Shown here piece by piece: positions 1-12,449 of a DNA stretch of 64,000 nt (the stretch's first letter is position 1; each line of letters opens with the position of its first letter). The position numbers and the translations under genes are program-made. The DNA is from Blumeriella jaapii. Lineage: Eukaryota > Ascomycota > Leotiomycetes > Helotiales > Drepanopezizaceae. The DNA lies in assembly GCA_009599575.1 (NCBI GenBank), contig VWND01000017.1, positions 248,001 through 312,000 on the forward strand. The letters are read 5' to 3'. A model generated the notes under the pieces. That model ran no database searches. It worked only from the letters and a program-made list of their open reading frames with translations, and was not told the DNA's origin.

Positions 1-3000
1 GTCGAAATTACCGAAAATGCTATAATTGCTTTCGTCGTAGTATAAATAATATTAAATAGCTTATCGGAATATCGTTTTCGAAATGGTTTTTATATTTTTG
101 CGTCGTATAATTATTCGAATAAATTAATATAACGTCGTCGATTTTTTAGGTTTTAAATCTGACGAAAACTTTTTGCTTAATCGAAAAGCTGACAAAAATT
201 ATTTTATTTTTTATTTCGTAGCTTTCGGTTTCGTAATCCGATAAAATAGCCGAAGTTATTGCTTTAAACGCGCTGAAATACGAAAAAGCTGGGCTTTTTT
301 AAATGGTTTTAATCAGCTTGGCGTCGTAATATAATTGCAGATAAGTTTCGATTATTTCCGAATTGTATGCGAATATAAGCAAAACGTAATAATCGAAAAT
401 AGCGTCGGTAAAGTTTTCGATTTTTTTCTTTTTTTAAAAGTCGGCGATATCGAATTTTATAACCGTAATACGGTCGGAACTAGCGAAATCTAAAGCGATC
501 GGAACGTTAGAATATACTACGAAGCGGCAGTTTTCAAAGTTTCGGATAATTAAAGCAGCGAAGTAAAAGCCGGAATGCATTTTAAAAGTTTGTTAAATAA
601 AATTGTAAAATATATTAGCGAAAAAAATTATAAGCGTTTTTTGGGTTTTAATTAATTTAAAATAATGCTTATATATAATTACTTTTTTTTTTATAAAATG
701 CAGCAGTAGCTTGTTTTTTTCGTTATAAAACTTTACGTAATTAACGAATTCGCAGCTTAATTCAGATAGATTTTAAAATATATTTTCGGTCGAAAAGCCA
801 AAAAAGTCGGCTTTTAAAAATATTCGTTGTTTTTATTTTTCTACGTTTTAATCGAGTTTTATAATCGCGTTAAAAATTTTAAAATCTGTTTTAAAATTTG
901 CGTAGCCTAAATAAGCTTTAGCATGCGTTTGGATAATTTTCGCAGTTTTTCGTCGGAATATAAATTAATTATTAAAATTAATTTCGAATATATTATAATC
1001 CGAATTTCTAATAGCAGCGAATCGATTAGCAAAGCCGATAACGTTAATTTTTTTTATAATTAAATCGTAGTACGCCGCGTAATAGCGTACGTAAAAATAA
1101 TAAAATTTGCCGTTTTTTTTGGCGTTAACGTTATTTGTAAAAACGAAATTAAAAAATCGGAGTTTTTTAACAAAAAAAAGTTCGAATAAAACGGGTCACC
1201 GTTTTTAAAAGTTTTTTTTATTTGCTTTGGCGTATTATATTTGCAGTTTTTCGAAAAAGATTTGATTTAATTTTTATTCGAAATAAAAAAAAAAAAGCTG
1301 ACGGATTTATTTGATTTTTATATAAAAGTATCGAAATAAAACTTTTAAATCGTTTCGTCGTCGAAAGCGAAAGTTTTAAGCAAAATAATTTAATTTTATA
1401 TTTTTTATATAATTTTTTTCGCGATAATTTCGATATTTTTTTTTAAGCTTTTTCGATCGAATCGTATAATAATCGAGATTTTAAATGCTTTTATTAAAAT
1501 TTAAAATATTAGCGATACGACGTTTTTAAACGTAGCAAGCGTTTTTAATATTTGCGTATTTAATTTCGAAAAGTTAAATTTAAAATCGTTTGAATTTTTT
1601 TTTTTCAGAATACTAAGGTTTTTTAAATCTGATTTTGTAAAATCGTCGCGTTTTTTATTAATTAGCTTAAAATTTATAATTCGGCGTCGATTTCCGGCTG
1701 TTTTTATTCGCGATGCCTTTTTTGCTAGCGACGCGAATAATTTTTTTTTTCGAACAAAAAGAATTTCGGAAATATCGGCGCGTTTTTTTACGTTTTTTAT
1801 TTTTATTTTTTTCGAAATCGTTTTTACAAATATAATAAGTTTTTTGTATTCGAATAAACGGTTGTTTGCTATTACGCTTTTGATTTCGTTTTCGAATTCG
1901 TTTTCGATAATTAAAAATAAAAATCGCCGAATTGTTTTAGCTGTTTTAAAAATATTAATTGTTATCGCGTATGTTTTTTCGAATTAAACGAAAATAATAT
2001 TGGTTTTTTCGTTTTTTTCGTCGTCGTAAATTTAAAACGTCGGAATAGCGTTGTTTTTTTTTTCGGTATAAAAATGCCGTATTTAGCGACGCTCAGTTTT
2101 TTGCTTTAAAAAAAAATCAAATTTAGGATTTTGCAGCCGATTAAAATTTCTTTTAGCGATTGCATAGCGTCGTCGATTAATTTGCAAACAGCTATAAAAA
2201 AGCTTATAAACCTGCGAGCTTTTAAATTATTAGTTTTTAAAACTTACGTTTTAAAAATATAAACGTTTAATATTTAAACTTTTTTTTTAATAAAAATAAT
2301 AATTTCGAAAAGGCGAGCGAAATGCCGAAATAAAATAACATCGGTGATTTTGCTAAAAACGTATTTTTAAATATTTTTTTTTCGTTAATTTAACAAAAAG
2401 CGTAATATTCGGTTTATTACCTTTTTTTTGTTATTTCGAGCTTTTTTTGCTTCGGCGAAAGCTTTTAAAGCGTTGTCGTAGTTTAGCAGAAATTTGTCGT
2501 AATTAAAGTTTTTGCGAACGAATTCAGCTTTAACGAAGTTTTTATAATCGAATAAAAATTCGTTAACGTTTTTAATTATTATATCGAATTGCTTTATAAA
2601 TGTTTTTACGAAAGCTGTTTATTAATCTGAAATAGCGGTATTATATGCTTGCTTAAATTCGGAAAAGTTGCGTATAATAGTTTCGTTTCAAAATAAATTA
2701 AAAATAAATTTGCTAAGTTTAGCAACGCTTTGCTTAAAAAACGATATAATATCGATAGGTTTTATTAATTAGAAAAATGTGTTATATTTGTTAAAAAGTA
2801 ATTAAAAAAAAAATACGAAAATTATAAAATATTTGTATTTAAAAATTACGGAAATCCGTATGCTGTTTTTTTAATAAATTATAACTGTTTAGGCATCTAT
2901 CCGTTCAGAACAACGAAAGAAATAAATAATGCAAAAATTAGCAAATAATAAAATGCATAAAAAATAGTTTTCGTAAAGTGCGCGAGCAATATAAATATAT

Positions 3001-3250
3001 TAGATATGCGGCTTAAATATATATAAAACTTTTGTTTTGGTAAACAAAAATATAATCAAATAAAAAAAAATATAATAAATGCTTTAAATAATATAAAAAA
3101 AGTTTTTAAAATAAACAGTATATATAAAACAGAATAATTAAATTATATATAAACAAGCAAAATAAAAATAATAAAATAATATATAATAAAAAGGAAAATA
3201 ATAAATAATAAAAATAGTAGAATAATTAATAAATAATTTTATAAGCATTT
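1..3250 (-). mobile_element. RIP-degraded gag-like retroelement remnant (family X), truncated by the window edge
   Basis: This AT-rich stretch has no intact reading frame. Positions 1 to about 1,050 match, as reverse complement, the stretch 25,046-26,115, where the better preserved copy shows a zinc-knuckle-like motif (CLYCGES...SDC) on the plus strand. The coding direction here is therefore minus. Differences between the copies are mostly C/T and G/A, as expected from RIP. The matched part ends near 1,060 while this copy continues to about 2,880, so the copy at 25 kb is the shorter one. The last few hundred bases (about 2,880-3,250) are almost pure A/T and hold nothing recognisable. The family is most likely an LTR-retrotransposon gag, but no LTR of its own is visible. 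An origin in another transposon class cannot be excluded. Confidence 0.55.
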
Positions 3251-3331
3251 TTTTTTTCGGTTATAAATGGAATCACGATTTGAATTATGCTTTTAGTAAT
3301 AAAGTTATCGTCCGGTTGGTTTTAAACCTTT

Positions 3332-3360
3332 TCAAAAGGTTTTTTTTTTTTCAGAAATAT
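3332..3360 (-). pseudogene. C-terminal codons and stop of Gypsy-2 pol, left of the Gypsy-1 insertion
   Basis: The minus-strand pol frame that comes in from 9,739 runs across the AATAT target duplication and ends here with residues SEKKKTF and a TGA at 3,332-3,334. This continuity shows that Gypsy-1 (3,361-9,738) sits inside the last codons of Gypsy-2 pol. Confidence 0.6.
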
Positions 3361-3605
3361 TGTCACAGCTAGCTTGAGGGTGATCAGAAGGATGATATGG
3401 ACCAAAAGGTACGCATGTAAATTGAAAGAAAGACACCGAGCTAGAATGCTCGGGGTCGCGAATTTTATGTATAATGGGTTGCGCTTATGGGTCATGTGAC
3501 TTAGCGCGAGGCTTAGTGGCCGAGGTGGTCCGTGCTCAAACCTTATTCCAACACTATTAGCATTCACCACTAGTATTTATACTATTGGCATCCAGGATCG
3601 TAATA
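3361..3605 (-). repeat. 3' LTR of Gypsy-1
   Basis: The 245-bp repeat begins TGTCACAGCTAGC and ends GGATCGTAATA on the plus strand; the ancestral termini were probably TGTTAC/GTAACA. Its left half is less mutated than the other LTR, while its right half carries about ten C-to-T changes. Confidence 0.9.
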
Positions 3606-4099
3606 CTACCTCCCTTCTCCGAAAAACTGCGTTCTCGCAGTTGCAGTTATAGGTTTATCGTTTTTTAATTTAGTGTAATTCTTTCTGCTTTTGTTGTAAG
3701 CTTGCAATTATACGGAAAATGCTCGTAGAAAGCTTTTGGCGGTGGAATGCGATCGGTGAAATGCTTAAAAAATATGGAGGGCCGTTATAACGTTAAAACA
3801 AAAGTATTATTCGAGATTTTTATCAGCGCTTTTTCAATTGACCTGGTATTGCAACATTTTTTTATGCAATTTCGAATTTATTATTTTTTCGATTTTTTAT
3901 TTCGTTTGTTCAAAAAGTAATTAAATAAAAGCTGGTTCGGGGCGGCGTTAGCCAAGTAAAAAATTGCTGATATGTTTTCGGAGCGAATATAAATGGAAAA
4001 TTAGATAAATTAATTAATCTGCGGGAAAATCAAACTTTTAATTTTTTTTTTATTTTATCGACGATTTTGATTAAGCCGTATTATTTATTCGAAAATTTC

Positions 4100-7000
4100 C
4101 GGAAAAATCGGTCGAGCTTTTAATTTTTGATATTTACTAATACCTCGTCGCTTATTTTCCAATTCACCGGTCGTTTATGCAAATTGGCGAAGCGTTTTAT
4201 TTTGGCTTGTTATTGCGTAATAAACGATTGTGCGTATTTTATAATTTTTTTAGCTTGGAAAGCCAGGTGTAAAGCTTCGCGGTTAAGTTTTTCGATGGCC
4301 GAGCGAAAAAAACGGAAATTATTTATATTTTAGAATATGCGAGCTTCGTATTTATTTAAAACTTAAAAAAAAAAAACGTTGCCGAAAAACTCGTGCGGCA
4401 AAATCAGCTGTGCAATATTTATTAAAAATAAAAAACGTTTTCAATTGTTTTAATAATAAAAGCAAAAAAAGCGAAAGCGTTGCTTAATATATTAATTTAT
4501 TATTTCGGTTTGCTTATCGATATTAAAATTATACGCAGTAATTAATTTAATTTTGGTTTTTAATATGCGACAGAGTTTTTGCTAAAAAACCGAAACAAAT
4601 TAAGTTTTTCGGTCCGAAACAATTGAATCCGGCATGCCGAAATAGCGTATTTAATAAATCAAAAACAAAGCTGCCAATTTTTTCGCTATAATAATTTTAT
4701 AATAAAAAATTGACAAAAGCTTTTTGGACAGGCGATTTATTATTACGAAAGCGAAATCGTAACTATTTTCGTTTAACGGAAGCTTCGTAAAATTTATCGT
4801 TAAATATTAATAAGGCCTGTTGAATATAAGCAAAGGTTTTAAAAAGCCCGGGGTTTTGTCGCGCCTAGCTTTTATTCGTATGCAACGACAATTCGAAACG
4901 TATTATTATATATCTGTTTTTATAGCTTTTTAATAATATTTGCGATCGACTAAAAATTTTATTTTTTTTATTTTAGCGTATACTACGCAAAGCTGTTTGT
5001 AAATATATCGGATCAGAAAGGTTCGCAGTTCGGAAGGTTTTAAAAGCATTACTAATCTGCTTTAGAAAAACAATTTATTTTGTCGCAGTTAATAATCAAG
5101 GCTATAATTGCGGGTTTGCGTTCGTTGCGCTTCGAAAAAAAAAGAGTTTTTATTAGCTTGCAGCAAATCGTTTATAATTGTATAGCCATATATATCGTAC
5201 GCGATTACGAAAATTGAATTTGCGAATTTTTTTATAAACATTTTATTTTTTTCGTTTTCGCTGTTTTTTTCGAAAAAAGTGCCGTTATTATCGTGTTTAT
5301 CGAAAGCTATTTTTATAAGCGTTAATATAATTATGTTTTTAGCAGCCATTTTTTTTAAAATCTAAAGATTTAATTTATTATCGAAAAGCATTTGCTGCTT
5401 TCGAGCTGTTCGTTGTCGTGCTTTTAATAAGAAAATGTTTTGATTTTTGCGAAAAAAAATATTAGCGAGCGTATTAATAATTTCCGACCGGTATATAATT
5501 GTAAAATAAAAATCGGCGAAAAACTCGGCTTATCGGGCTTGTCGGGCCGAAAGATTTTTGGTTGTTATAAAATATTTTAAAACGCGGTGATCGGTGTATA
5601 TATATATGTTTTTTTAAGCGCTTAACAGCTCCGGCTTATAATTTTTAAAAAAGCGAAAAATGGCGAAAAGCTTTTTGTCGTAAATCGGGTAATTAAACTC
5701 GGCGTCGATTATAATTTTGGAAAAAAAACCGACCGGATAATAAAAGTTATTTTTTTGCAATTGCGATAATACGCCAGCTATTATTTTATTAAAAAAGTCG
5801 GTTTCCAGGCGCGTTTGCTTATAAAAGTCGTAATAGCATAAAATAAAAGTATTTAGCAAAGTTTTACGTAATATTTTTTATGCGTTTTTCTGCTTTTTTT
5901 CGAATACGAAAGAAACGTTTTTGCTTATAAAAGCAGTGAAAGGGTGGCAAATGCGGCTGTAGCCGGCTATAAAGCGTTTGTAAAAATTGCAAAAGCCCAG
6001 AAAGCTTTATACGCTTCGCATATTCGCTGCATATTGCTAATTTTTAATAATAGCGATTTTTTCCGGATTTATTTTAATATTTTAAATGCTAATAACGAAA
6101 CTTAAGAATTTGATTTTCGTAATATTAAATTCGCATTTTTTAATATTAGCTTTCAGGCCGTATTTTTTTAGAATCGACAGAATTTTTTTAACGTAAATCT
6201 TATGTTTTTTTAAATTATTCGCGGAGTAAATAAAAATATCGTTAAAATACGTCGAGCAAAAATTATTCAAATGCTTTATAAAAATATTATTAATAAAGCG
6301 TTGAAATATAGCGGGTTTATTAATAAAACCGAACGGAAAAATTTTATACTTATATATGTCGTATCGGATGCGAAAACTGGTTAATTTTTCAAATTTTTCG
6401 AATATTCGAATTCGATTGAATGCTTATTAAATATTAATTTTCGTAAACATTTTGGCTTTAATAATTCGCGCCAGCATTTCGTTAATTAAAAATAAAAAAT
6501 AAAAATTCTTTTTCGTAAAATCGTTAAGCTTGCGATAATCGATATACAAGCGTATAAAGCCGTTTGACTTTTTAATAAATAAAATCGGAGCGGCGAAAAA
6601 GGTATTAAAAAGTTTAATAAAACTTTTGTGCAAATTATCGAGGATATAGCTTTTGATTTTTATAAGCTGTTTATTCGTAAAGCGTTTGAATAATTTTATA
6701 AAAAGCGTATTTTTCGTGGCAAAATGTATTTTATAATTTATACCGGAGCGGCGAAAAGCGAGCTTGTCGCTTTTTTGCTTGTAAAACAGTTTTTCGAACT
6801 CCGAATATTAAACTGGAAAAAGCTTTTTTATAAAAACTACGTTGTCGTTATATTTGGCTTATAAAACGTCGGAAACGGAAATGCTTTTTATTACCGCGAA
6901 TTATATAATTTTTTTAAATTCGGCGACTTTCGTACGGCGGAAACGTTTTTTGTTTATATCGTATATAAAAGCAACAAACGTGCAATCGCTGAATAATAGT

Positions 7001-7145
7001 AACTTTTTTTTTTTTGCGGCCCGTATTCGTTTTTCGTAACGTATTTATAAAGCGCTGAATATAAAAGCGGAAATACAATTAATATTGTAATTAAAAGTAA
7101 AAAAAATAATTGGCACGGTTGAAAGAATCGGCTTGGTCGGTTCAA
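4100..7145 (-). pseudogene. Gypsy-1 pol: reverse transcriptase, RNase H, integrase (RIP pseudogene)
   Basis: Reverse transcriptase is recognisable at about 6,430-6,630 (FIRLYIDYRKLNDFTKK, matching the Gypsy motif RFCVDYRKLN) and 6,080-6,270 (YFNDIFIYS, where the catalytic YxDD motif reads YFND after RIP). It is followed by the family-typical stretch KKCEFNITKIKFLSFVIS. RNase H follows at 5,614-5,860 (FFSKIIIDAEFNYPIYDKKL). Integrase-like sequence follows to about 4,300 with numerous stops. Order and strand fit Ty3/Gypsy. No functional product is possible because of stops and the mutated YxDD. Confidence 0.85.
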
Positions 7146-7849
7146 AGCTGCTAATAAAAAACTTTTTTATTTTATGCAAACTGCTTTTGAAATTTCGTAT
7201 AAATATGGAGGGTCTACCAGTTTTAAAGCCTAAATAAACCTTTTTGGTCGTTGTAAAAATGTTAGCAGAAATATATAAAGCTTTTATTACGCTGTTTCGT
7301 CTGTTTGCATTTTTTTAATATATGCGACTAAGCATCTTGGGCTTTTTTCGCTGATTAAAATCGACGAACAATTGTTCGTTAAAATAAAAAATAACGAGCA
7401 TATCGAATAGCTATTTTATTTTGTTTTTTTTTTGGCTATACGTTTATTTTAAGTCGTAATATTATAGAAATTTGCGATTAATAAAAACGTCGGTAAAGCC
7501 CAGGTTTATGACTAGAAAAGAAAAATTTATACGACGTCGGTTAATCGTAAAAAAAAAAAAAATAGCAGAAAAAATAGGCTTTTCCGGCTCGCTATTATAG
7601 CCGATGAATATAATAGGTTTGTGCAGCCGAATAAAATTTATTTCGAAACGTTAAAAAAGTTGGTACGTTAAAAGAATTTTAATCGCACCGAAAATATTAG
7701 CTTTGCTATCGATGTATGCAAATGTTTTAATATATGATTTATTGCGTGCTAATTTTATAAAAATTAAAAATTATCGCTTTTTATTAAAAAGCGCTGATTA
7801 AATTTTAAATTTTTTTATAAATCGAATCTTTTGCTATAGTAAAAGTTTT

Positions 7850-9300
7850 TGCTACGGTTTAAAAGTTTTTTAACAAATCGTTTTGCTTTTCGTCGATAGT
7901 TATTTCGGCGATTTTGCGATTAAGCTTAGCGTCGGAACAAACGTTTGCGAAATGGCCGGGCTTGCCGCAGTTATAATAAGCGCTAAAAGAACGCGCAGTT
8001 AAGCGGGGAGAATCGGGGATAGCAGGAATAGCAGTTATACGCTCGTAAAAATTTTTGCTAAAAGAAAAAAAAGCTGTGCGAGCAAAAAAGACTGGAAAGG
8101 TAAAACGTTATAAAACTTTAAGAATACCGGGAGTACGCTTAGAATTTTAATTAGCAAAGGCTATAATAAAAAAAAAATGGCTTATGCGACGGGCAGAGGT
8201 TATTTTTTCAGTTCGGATATTACGTGATTTTTTATCCGCAACGGCCAAAAACTCGTCTAAAGCAGTATAATTATTATTTATTTTGTATTTTTTTATTCGG
8301 AAATCGTATTTAAAAAAAAAAATGATTTTTTCGTATATGTTTTTAAACCAACGGTTTTTAGCAATTTTGCTAATAATTGCGTAGCGGATAAATAAAAAAC
8401 GAAAGTTATTATAAATCTGACCGTTGTTTATATAAAACTTGTTGTATTACAATTTAGCAAATTAAACGCGATTATAATTAAAAAAGCGCTGATTAAAAAT
8501 GCGAAAAACGTTTCGGGCCGATTGGGCTTAGTTATGGAACTCGGGGTTTAAGTGTTTTAAAATAATAGTCTTTGCTTTTTTAATAATATATTTAAAATAT
8601 ATTTTAGCTTGGTTTATACTTTGTGTAAAATTTCCTAAGTATTTTTTAATAAACAACTTTATATTTATTTTTTATGCGTTATATTTAATCTTTTTTTAAT
8701 AGTCGTTGAAAACGTAGCGAAAGTATTTGATTTTAAATAATTCGACTCGAAAAATGGCTGGATCGAGAACGAGGAAATAATATTCGGGAATTGATTGGAA
8801 GTTTGCGGTAAAAGCGCGCGAAGCTCGGAATAAAAAAAAAGCGTCGCGGGCGATATTAGCGAAAGCTGGAAAGTGAGCGGCGGCGATAACTTAAGCAATT
8901 ATTTAAGCGATTTAAAACTGCTGGGCCGCAGTAAATTTTTTAGCGTTAGCAAATATGCTAAGCAGTCGTAAAAATATTCGTCGGTTTGGAAGTATTAGAA
9001 TATTAGCGTCGTACAATTCGATTTTAAATTCGATTGTAAAGCGAAAGGATTTAGCAAATAAGTCGGCTGCAAATGATTATGGTTCGATAAAAAGTCGTGA
9101 AATAAAAATTCGCTACTAAAATCGTCGAAAAAGCCTGAAACGAATAAAAATTGAAAAGCGCCAAAAGCAAAAGCAGAAAATAAAAATGCTAATTCGAAGC
9201 CGAATCGTACGAATTGCGTTCGTTTTCGGATGCCACGTCGATTTATAAGAAAAGTATAAGATGTTATAATATTAAAAAAAAGCGATTCGAATTGCAAAAA
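7850..9300 (-). pseudogene. Gypsy-1 gag region with CCHC zinc knuckle (RIP pseudogene)
   Basis: On the minus strand near 7,925-7,970 the frame reads YYNCGKPGHFANVC, a retroviral-type CCHC knuckle whose first cysteine codon has become tyrosine, a G-to-A change expected from RIP. Upstream, up to the 5' LTR at 9,494, is capsid-like coding sequence in broken frames. The knuckle lies between the capsid part and the pol domains, as expected. Confidence 0.7.
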
Positions 9301-9493
9301 TAGATCGAATTAATAAAAAAAAAAAATTTCAGCTTTTTTTGGAAACAAGATTAATAAAAAAAAGTTTTAATTAAAGCACCGATAAATAAACGTCGGTACG
9401 GACGGCCTGAAAAAAATTCGAATTGCAGAAGCAGATCGAGTTTTTAACCGTGGATATAAAGCTTTTTAGCGAAAATTGTTTAGTCTTTTTTTA

Positions 9494-9738
9494 TATTACA
9501 GCTAGCTTAAAAGTAATTAAAAAAATAATATAGATTAAAAAGTACGTATATAAATTGAAAAAAAAACACCGAGCTAGAATGCTCGGGATCGCGAACTTTA
9601 TATATAATGGGTTGCGCTTATGGGTTACGTGACTTAGCGCGAGGCCTAGTGGCCGAGGTGGTCCGTGCCCAAACCTTATTCCAACACCACCAGCATTCAC
9701 CACCAGCATTCATACCACTGGCACCCAGGATCGTAACA
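9494..9738 (-). repeat. 5' LTR of Gypsy-1
   Basis: Same length (245 bp) as 3,361-3,605. It ends GGATCGTAACA, followed directly by the AATAT duplication. Its left half is heavily mutated (G to A and C to T), while its right half (9,600-9,738) is nearly untouched. Confidence 0.9.
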
Positions 9739-10573
9739 AATATAATCGCTTTGGTCGAAATCGTCGTCGGATTTGCTAGAATCGGAGTCGCTTTTTAATT
9801 CAAAATCCAAAGGGTAAACTTGCTGATTTCTTTTATAAAATCGCTTTAACCGGTTGGCGGCGAACGTTTCTTTTAGTTTTGTTTTATCGAATTCCGTAAG
9901 CTTATAATAGCTTTTATTTAATTCGGCTTCGTATATTTCGTAAGGTCCGAGCCATTTATAATCAAGCTTAATATCGGCCGATTTATTAATAGCGCGCTGG
10001 ACGTCGTAAATTAAAATTAAATCTTTTTTTTTAATTAACGTTTTTTTTAAAATTTTAGTTTTATTTTAGATTTTTTTAGCTGTTTTTTTATACTTTTTTT
10101 TTAAAAATTATTTTTTTTATATTTATATCGCGGTAATTTAGCTGTTTAAATTTTATTATTAATAAATTTGCTTTCGTTTTTATTTTAACTACGTTATAAA
10201 GCTTTTATACAAGCCATTTTGTTTCCAGAGGCAGTCGAGCGTTTTTGCCGTATTAAATAAAAAATAAAATTATTTTAATAAAAGCGTGTATATATATGCG
10301 CATAACAAAAAACATTTTCGAAAATTTCCGCGATTAACATTTATAATTTTTTCGAATAGCTTTTAAAAAGCCGTCGAAAATATTTTTGTGTTTTCGTTTA
10401 ACAAATCCGTTGTTTTTCGAATTATAAGCTGAGATTTAAATACGCTGAATACCGTATTTTTTTGTAAAAGTTTCGATAACGCTTTTGTTTTCGAATTTAT
10501 TATCGACGTTTAATTTGCTAAACAAATCGTGCCGATATATAACGTTTTTTTAAAAAAAAGTCGTTATAATTTC
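9739..10573 (-). mobile_element. Gypsy-2, distal integrase segment of pol
   Basis: The minus-strand frame reads KLDYKWLGPYEIYEAELN and then KETFAANRLKRFY, the chromo/SH3-like C-terminal end of a Gypsy integrase (family form GPFRI...LKGTFAGNRLKRFY). It is bounded left by Gypsy-1 and right by Copia-1. Joining 10,573 to 18,801 restores a continuous integrase core (VDNKFENKSVIETFTKKYGI, then ISAYNSKNNGFVKRKHK). The ATTTC at 10,569-10,573 is the Copia-1 target duplication. Confidence 0.8.
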
Positions 10574-10875
10574 TGTCGTGCATAGCCGAATAGTCGGTAG
10601 GAACCCTCACCGGAGGCTGGGACGGATAAATTGTATGCAATAAAATGTTATTTGTATTGTTCTAAGTCTGACTGGCGAGCTTTTCGCAGAAGACGAAAGG
10701 TTCGGGCTCGCTTAGTCAGTCGCTCGGAAAAACTAGTTTCCGAGAAAGCTCGTTATTACGTAACTACGAGCTTTTTCGAACTTTAGAAATATTTAATTAT
10801 TAAAAGCGTACAAAAAAAATAAATTTAAAACAAAAAAAATGAAAAATAATAAAAAAATATAAATATAACGTAATA
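10574..10875 (-). repeat. 3' LTR of Copia-1
   Basis: The 302-bp LTR starts TGTCGTGCATAGCC. It contains an imperfect palindrome at 10,745-10,774 (AAAGCTCGT ... ACGAGCTTT, 12-base middle TATTACGTAACT). The palindrome is kept in the other LTR. Confidence 0.9.
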
Positions 10876-11330
10876 TATTTTTTAGCTAATTGCTAATCCG
10901 GTGATCAGCTATTTTCAAAGCGCGGAAAGATCCTTTTGTTATTCGAATGCGGCCGTAACGCGATATTACAACATTTATATGGCTTGTTTATATTCTTTGT
11001 CGTTGCGAAGCGTAAATAAGGCCAATTTAGCTTAAATAAAAGTTTCGTCGCTTATAAAAACTTTAACTTTTTTATTTTCCCATCAGTTTTTTAATAAATT
11101 CAGGCTTTATTATTTTAATTAGAAATATCGATATAGCTTTTTTCATATTTAAAAAAAGTCGTCCGCGTAATTTTACGCGACCAGTTGGCCTAGTTCCTCG
11201 GATTTTCAGTTTTCGGCGCTTGCGTAATCGAAATTTTGCGAAATTTATTTTGCGTAATTAATCGGCTTTTTCGGCCAATTCGTCTTTTTTTAACTTTTTC
11301 GAAAGGGGCGATCTTTTCGATATTTCGTTT

Positions 11331-12330
11331 TTGGACGGTCTTTTCGGAGATTTATACTTGCCTGGCCTCGAGAATGCCGATATAACGCTTGGAGATAGGA
11401 AAAACGCTGCTGGCGGTGGAAAAGCTATTAGCGGTAGTCTCGGTTTTAATAGTATTTCCGGAAAGAAAAAGCAGAATATTAGCGCCTCTGGAAAAAAAGC
11501 GCTCGAAAATTATTAAAGCGAAAAAATTGAAAATAGAAATAACGACGATAATCGTTTTTCAAAACGCGCTCGCACTAAAGCCAGAAAGCCTGTTATTTTT
11601 AAGCTTTTTAATTTTATTTCTTATATAACCTATATTACTCGCGAAGCAATTGAAAACTTAAACTACGATTATTTATCGAATTTGGCTAAAGCTCGTTGCT
11701 ATCGGTGCTACGCAATCAGCACGTCGTGCATTCCGGCCGACGCGAACGTTTTAGCTGCGTGGTTTTCCGTTTTTAAAATTCGGATTAATAAAATTATTAA
11801 AACGGTTAGTTTTATCGAAAAACTTTATCGTTTTTACTAATCGATTCCTAAAATATAACGGTTATTTTCTATCCTACGGTTAAAGCGGCTTTGAAAATGC
11901 AAAAAAATAAGCTTTTAAATCGGTCGTAATTCAAAAGCAAAATTAATAAACATAAAGCGTATTATTAACGCGAAGCTTGCCGCGGCTCGTAGGATTTTAA
12001 ACTTTTATTTTTCGAATAAAAACTCCTACGCCTGTTCCACGTGCTGGCGAAATAGAACCTGGCCACGACCCATCAGAAAATGCTTTCGTTCCTGGAAATC
12101 TAAAAAGGAATCTCGCGGCGACCTTTTTGCTAAACGTTCTTGGTTTTTAGTTTGATAAAGCTTCGCAAAAAAAAAGAAATATTCCGGCTGTACAGCCGGC
12201 GGCAACATAGCCGGCGGCAGCTGTTTTTAAAAAGGCTATCGAAAGGTTTATCTTAGATCTGATTGTCGCGAAGCGTCGGACGCGGGTTATTGTTTTGACG
12301 GGTTATATTTTTGATTTTTTGCAAAGCTAA
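11331..12330 (+). pseudogene. Antisense reading frame between Copia-1 pol and its 3' LTR, RIP-damaged
   Basis: On the plus strand, opposite to gag-pol, a broken frame can be followed. It starts around MDGLFGDLYLPGLENAD (11,331), then has a basic stretch (SKRARTKARKPVI), then NLNYDYLSNLAKARCYRCYA followed by CIPADANVLAAW (about 11,660-11,770). A last part holds GEIEPGHDPSENAFVPGN (about 12,040-12,100) and ends FDFLQS before a stop near 12,330. It needs several stop read-throughs and at least one frame change. The CxxC...C pattern resembles cysteine motifs of small fungal retroelement proteins, but I cannot name the family. It may be an accessory ORF of this Copia lineage, or an insertion picked up by this copy. 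Confidence 0.4.
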
Positions 12331-12449
12331 ACGGTCTGGTTTTGAATTTTTGGATTTGCGAAAAGTTCGGATTTTTTTTGCTTAAAAAATGGTTTTTGCT
12401 ATGTTTTAAGTTTTAATAAAAATCTGTTTAAATAAATGTACGCTTGCAA

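Larger units (their letters stand above)
3361..9738 (-). mobile_element. Gypsy-1: complete but RIP-inactivated Ty3/Gypsy LTR retrotransposon
   Basis: Two 245-bp direct repeats (3,361-3,605 and 9,494-9,738) bound the element, and the 5-bp duplication AATAT stands immediately outside both ends (3,356-3,360 and 9,739-9,743). Internal coding is on the minus strand in the order gag with zinc knuckle, reverse transcriptase, RNase H, integrase. This is the Ty3/Gypsy order and makes 9,494-9,738 the 5' LTR. Every frame is interrupted by many stops. It is inserted into the end of Gypsy-2 pol. Confidence 0.9.
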
